Source of the DNA: Shewanella sp. UCD-KL21
GTDB taxonomy: Bacteria > Pseudomonadota > Gammaproteobacteria > Enterobacterales > Shewanellaceae
Assembly: GCF_001957135.1 (NCBI RefSeq)
Contig: NZ_MPHK01000006.1
Span: 168,884-232,883 of the forward strand
Direction of reading: 5' to 3'
Length of the DNA: 64,000 nt
Within the stretch, counting starts at the first letter, position 1, and every line of letters starts with the position of its first letter. This document shows, piece after piece, positions 62,601 through 64,000 of the stretch. Made by a program: the position numbers and the translations under genes. The notes under the pieces are model-generated. The model did no database searches, was not told where the DNA came from, and saw nothing but the letters and a program-made list of their open reading frames with translations.

Positions 62601-64000
62601 TTAGTCGTTAATGGTGAAGAAATCATACTGACTCAAGATGATATTGATAACGGTTCTGTCGACCTAAACTTACCAGCACCAGCTGAAGGTGAGGCCATAG
62701 AAGTTGTTGCCACAATTGTTGACAGTGCAGGTAATGTTAGCCCTGAAGGTTCTGATAGCGCGGTTATAGATACCACTCCACCTGTAATTTCAGTCATTGC
62801 CCCAGATAACAGCAGTGATGATACCCCGACAATTACTGGTACCACTGATGCACAGCCTGGCAGTGTGATCACCATTATTGTTACTGACAGCGCGGGCAAT
62901 GAACAAACACTGGAAACCACAGTCAATCCTGATGGTAGCTACGAGGTCGATGTTATCGATCCGTTAGCAGAAGGCGATTATACCGCTGTTGCAGAAGTTA
63001 CCGACCCATCAGGTAATACAGCTACAGCTGAAGATGATGGCGATGTTGATACTATTGCCCCAGAAATTACCGTAAATGCCCCTGATAACAGCAATGATGA
63101 TACCCCGACAATTACTGGTACCACTGATGCAGAGCCAGGCAGTGTAATCACCATTATTGTTACCGACAGCGCGGGCAATCAGCAAACACTAGAAACCACG
63201 GTAAATCCTGATGGTAGCTACCAAGCCGACGTTATCGATCCGTTAGCTGAAGGCGATTATACCGCTGTTGCTGAAGTCACCGATCCGTCGGGAAATACTG
63301 CTATAGCTGAAGATGATGGCGATGTTGATACCACAGCCCCAATCATTACCGTAAATGCCCCTGACAACAGCAGCGATGATACCCCGACAATTACTGGCTC
63401 CACCAATGCAGAGCCTGGCAGTGTAATCACCATTATTGTTACTGACAGTGCAGGCAATGAGCAGACACTACAAACCACGGTAAATCCTGATGGCAGCTAC
63501 GAGGTCGATGTTATTGATCCGTTAGCTGAAGGCGATTATACCGCTGTTGCTGAAGTCACCGATCCGTCAGGTAATACTGCTACAGCTGAAGATGACGGTG
63601 ATATTGATACCACAGCCCCAGAAATTACCGTAAATGCCCCTGACAACAGCAGCGATGATACCCCGACAATTACTGGTACCACTGATGCAAAGCCTGGCAG
63701 TGTAATCACCATTATTGTTACCGACAGCTCGGGCAATCAGCAAACACTAGAAACCACGGTAAATCCTGATGGTAGCTACCAAGTCGATGTTATCGATCCG
63801 TTAGCTGAAGGCGATTATACCGCTGTGGCAGAAGTTACCGACCCGGCAGGTAATACTGCTACAGCTGAAGATGACGGCGATATTGATACTACTTCTCCAA
63901 CTCCAGAAGTAGCCTTTGAAGGCATGGGTGATGACGGTATTTACAGCAGCGATGAAATTGGCGCGGATGGCACCGTCACCGCCACCGTGACCTTAGCCGC
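59652..64000 (+). CDS. bpfA: BpfA/LapA-type giant surface adhesin, N-terminal part (runs off window)
   Basis: The frame is open for 1449 codons to the window end. The N-terminal retention module (about 1-110, starting MSSVVTTKNGVLNSANGEVT) holds the LapG protease site TAAG at residues 105-108 (ETAAGETA), almost the same position as in P. fluorescens LapA. Then a long non-repetitive region, a Calx-beta domain (about 620-735, VVVEGMEFALFTLTLSEPS), a VCBS/cadherin-like domain (about 840-936, EDNVAEGNVLDNDTDLDDN), an EF-hand-like TDANNDGIISEEE, and four 93-residue Ig-like repeats. C-terminal RTX/type I secretion parts would lie outside. Known family members tether to the outer membrane and build biofilms; c-di-GMP blocks their cleavage. 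By recall, S. oneidensis bpfA also follows hemY. Confidence 0.88.
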   Translation, partial: MSSVVTTKNGVLNSANGEVTLTLNNETKNILPGDTIPAGAELQVADGIAFVVTFDDGTILNGDNIAENSSADTVIDMTTDELAEIQALQALIESGEDPTAELPETAAGETATNQGGSDFASLAREGSETIATAGFDTSFDAPEILTANLTLGEDGVNALNNNFNVAQFTDNFVNGVSFTTSSGLSGFTGDFGSPGSFSYLPGDTITFMVGGVTIATFSADVIQGDILFLQDIAGTLLSDTNMDYVENMAIFLQALDNDLSDGIDDGILNTNSLVNIDDSYSTNINVLLSVHEALANYIDPTTGQPLNIATAGKEMISQVLAELGIIFTRDTERQEDGQNVFETIAMEHVADTIDDIAGDRIPDEHDERTVDTLEVPGGLVTYNYNELDGQITFSANDLLDGAVGQQVIDQNLLVTNVRLSAAFEDIGTLQDLGDGNYVIILNEGITQYDLEGLSLDYRVEDWTVFRDVTSATQDQYKSHLSADIPDVFEDVGFNQFTVNSELTFDTDQELFINFTSELLSEQLGYPIAEYADDYLVPLEYSNDGGLTWQTMTITGIDSSGDLARPIFGFTLEAGNDSILIRVPIFDDAIIEPTEYFNAIVTGENVYDEELEFAIFDNDGNGSDLPVVDIDYAVVVEGMEFALFTLTLSEPSTETITIEYSSEELTALFGEDFTNVSGTVTFLPGETTAYISVPITDDLIVEGSPEFALINLSNPTNAVLGDTQATLRIYDNDLPDNTAITLDIDPVTGDNLLTPDESTGLITITGTVTADSSITTGIIMLTINGQQYQAIMQADGTFAVEVAASDLLNDADTVIDGIVYGYGAEGAKGTSSATEDYDIPTEAQNDSIVVAEDNVAEGNVLDNDTDLDDNLTVVNFEINGESYPAGSSVTLEEGILQLNADGSYTFTPNTDWNGQVPVITYTTNTGVIATLTIEVTPEADGAPGVTINTDANNDGIISEEELANNTEVSVTIGLTDTGAQVGDTLVVNGEEIILTQDDIDNGSVDLNLPAPAEGEAIEVVATIVDSAGNVSPEGSDSAVIDTTPPVISVIAPDNSSDDTPTITGTTDAQPGSVITIIVTDSAGNEQTLETTVNPDGSYEVDVIDPLAEGDYTAVAEVTDPSGNTATAEDDGDVDTIAPEITVNAPDNSNDDTPTITGTTDAEPGSVITIIVTDSAGNQQTLETTVNPDGSYQADVIDPLAEGDYTAVAEVTDPSGNTAIAEDDGDVDTTAPIITVNAPDNSSDDTPTITGSTNAEPGSVITIIVTDSAGNEQTLQTTVNPDGSYEVDVIDPLAEGDYTAVAEVTDPSGNTATAEDDGDIDTTAPEITVNAPDNSSDDTPTITGTTDAKPGSVITIIVTDSSGNQQTLETTVNPDGSYQVDVIDPLAEGDYTAVAEVTDPAGNTATAEDDGDIDTTSPTPEVAFEGMGDDGIYSSDEIGADGTVTATVTLA
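62769..63884 (+). repeat. Four 279-bp tandem repeats in the adhesin (93-residue Ig-like units)
   Basis: Units begin at 62769, 63048, 63327 and 63606 and end at 63884; the spacing is exactly 279 bp each time. Each encodes APDNSSDDTPTITG, PGSVITIIVTDSAGN, TTVNPDGSY and AEGDYTAVAEVTDPSGN. The DNA copies are nearly identical, differing at scattered positions, so they are recent duplications or are kept alike by recombination. A fifth copy starts then diverges after 63890. Confidence 0.92.

Noticed and set aside
62633..63736. Four similar minus-strand open frames in the adhesin repeat region
   Set aside because: They are antisense shadows of the 279-bp repeats; their identity simply mirrors the repeat units and they have no ribosome sites.

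Overview
The window looks like a contiguous piece of a marine gammaproteobacterial chromosome, most likely Shewanella. Three things point there: the housekeeping order (ubiB-tatABC, hemB, gppA-rhlB / trxA / rho, prmA / dusB-fis, yigB-xerC-DUF484-dapF-lysA-lptM / cyaY, cyaA / hemCDXY), the three-subunit menaquinol:fumarate reductase frdCAB of the Wolinella type, and a LapA/BpfA-type giant adhesin directly after hemY. No rRNA, tRNA, CRISPR array, prophage or intact insertion sequence was seen. Species-level assignment is not possible from the sequence alone.

Layout. 1-5.1 kb: 3' end of ubiB, the Tat translocase genes tatABC, a small exported protein, tatD and a membrane-bound diguanylate cyclase. 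5.1-11.4 kb: hemB, an exported thioredoxin-like protein, rhlB-gppA on the minus strand, trxA and rho with a hairpin-containing leader. 11.5-13.3 kb: a lipoprotein with a rhombosortase-type C-terminus, then about 0.9 kb of non-coding DNA holding a dense array of perfect palindromes. 13.4-18 kb: frdCAB with CRP-like sites upstream, and a LysR regulator. 18.4-20.7 kb: prmA and dusB-fis. 20.9-26.3 kb: the most unusual block, a degenerate WYL-type regulator followed by a second FtsZ-like GTPase, convergent with a 1013-residue UvrD-like helicase carrying nuclease-like and zinc-ribbon parts. 26.5-31.3 kb: a hybrid histidine kinase paired with a periplasmic amino-acid-binding-type protein, and a LysR regulator. 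31.8-36.8 kb: a 1658-residue secreted subtilase with a GlyGly-CTERM tail. 36.9-40.5 kb: two half-size PepSY membrane proteins, a kelch protein and a hemerythrin-like Fe-S repair protein behind an NsrR-like operator. 40.7-46.9 kb: a czcCBA-type metal efflux operon with a Cys-rich small protein at its head and a His-rich repeat in the adaptor. 47.1-59.2 kb: the yigB-xerC-dapF-lysA cluster, cyaY, cyaA and hemCDXY. 59.7-64 kb: the first 1449 codons of a BpfA/LapA-type adhesin with a TAAG protease site and four nearly identical 279-bp repeats, running off the window.

How the parts relate. Haem supply (hemB, hemCDXY), Tat export, fumarate respiration and CRP/cAMP control (cyaA, CRP-like sites at frd and cyaA/hemC) fit anaerobic respiratory metabolism. 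Cyclic-di-GMP (the diguanylate cyclase) plausibly feeds into LapG/LapD-style control of the adhesin. Two proteins carry rhombosortase-type tails, so a rhombosortase is expected elsewhere in the genome. The best candidate for something undescribed is the WYL-regulator/FtsZ2 pair at 20976-23194: its GTPase motifs are intact and its C-terminus keeps a recognisable division-protein docking peptide.
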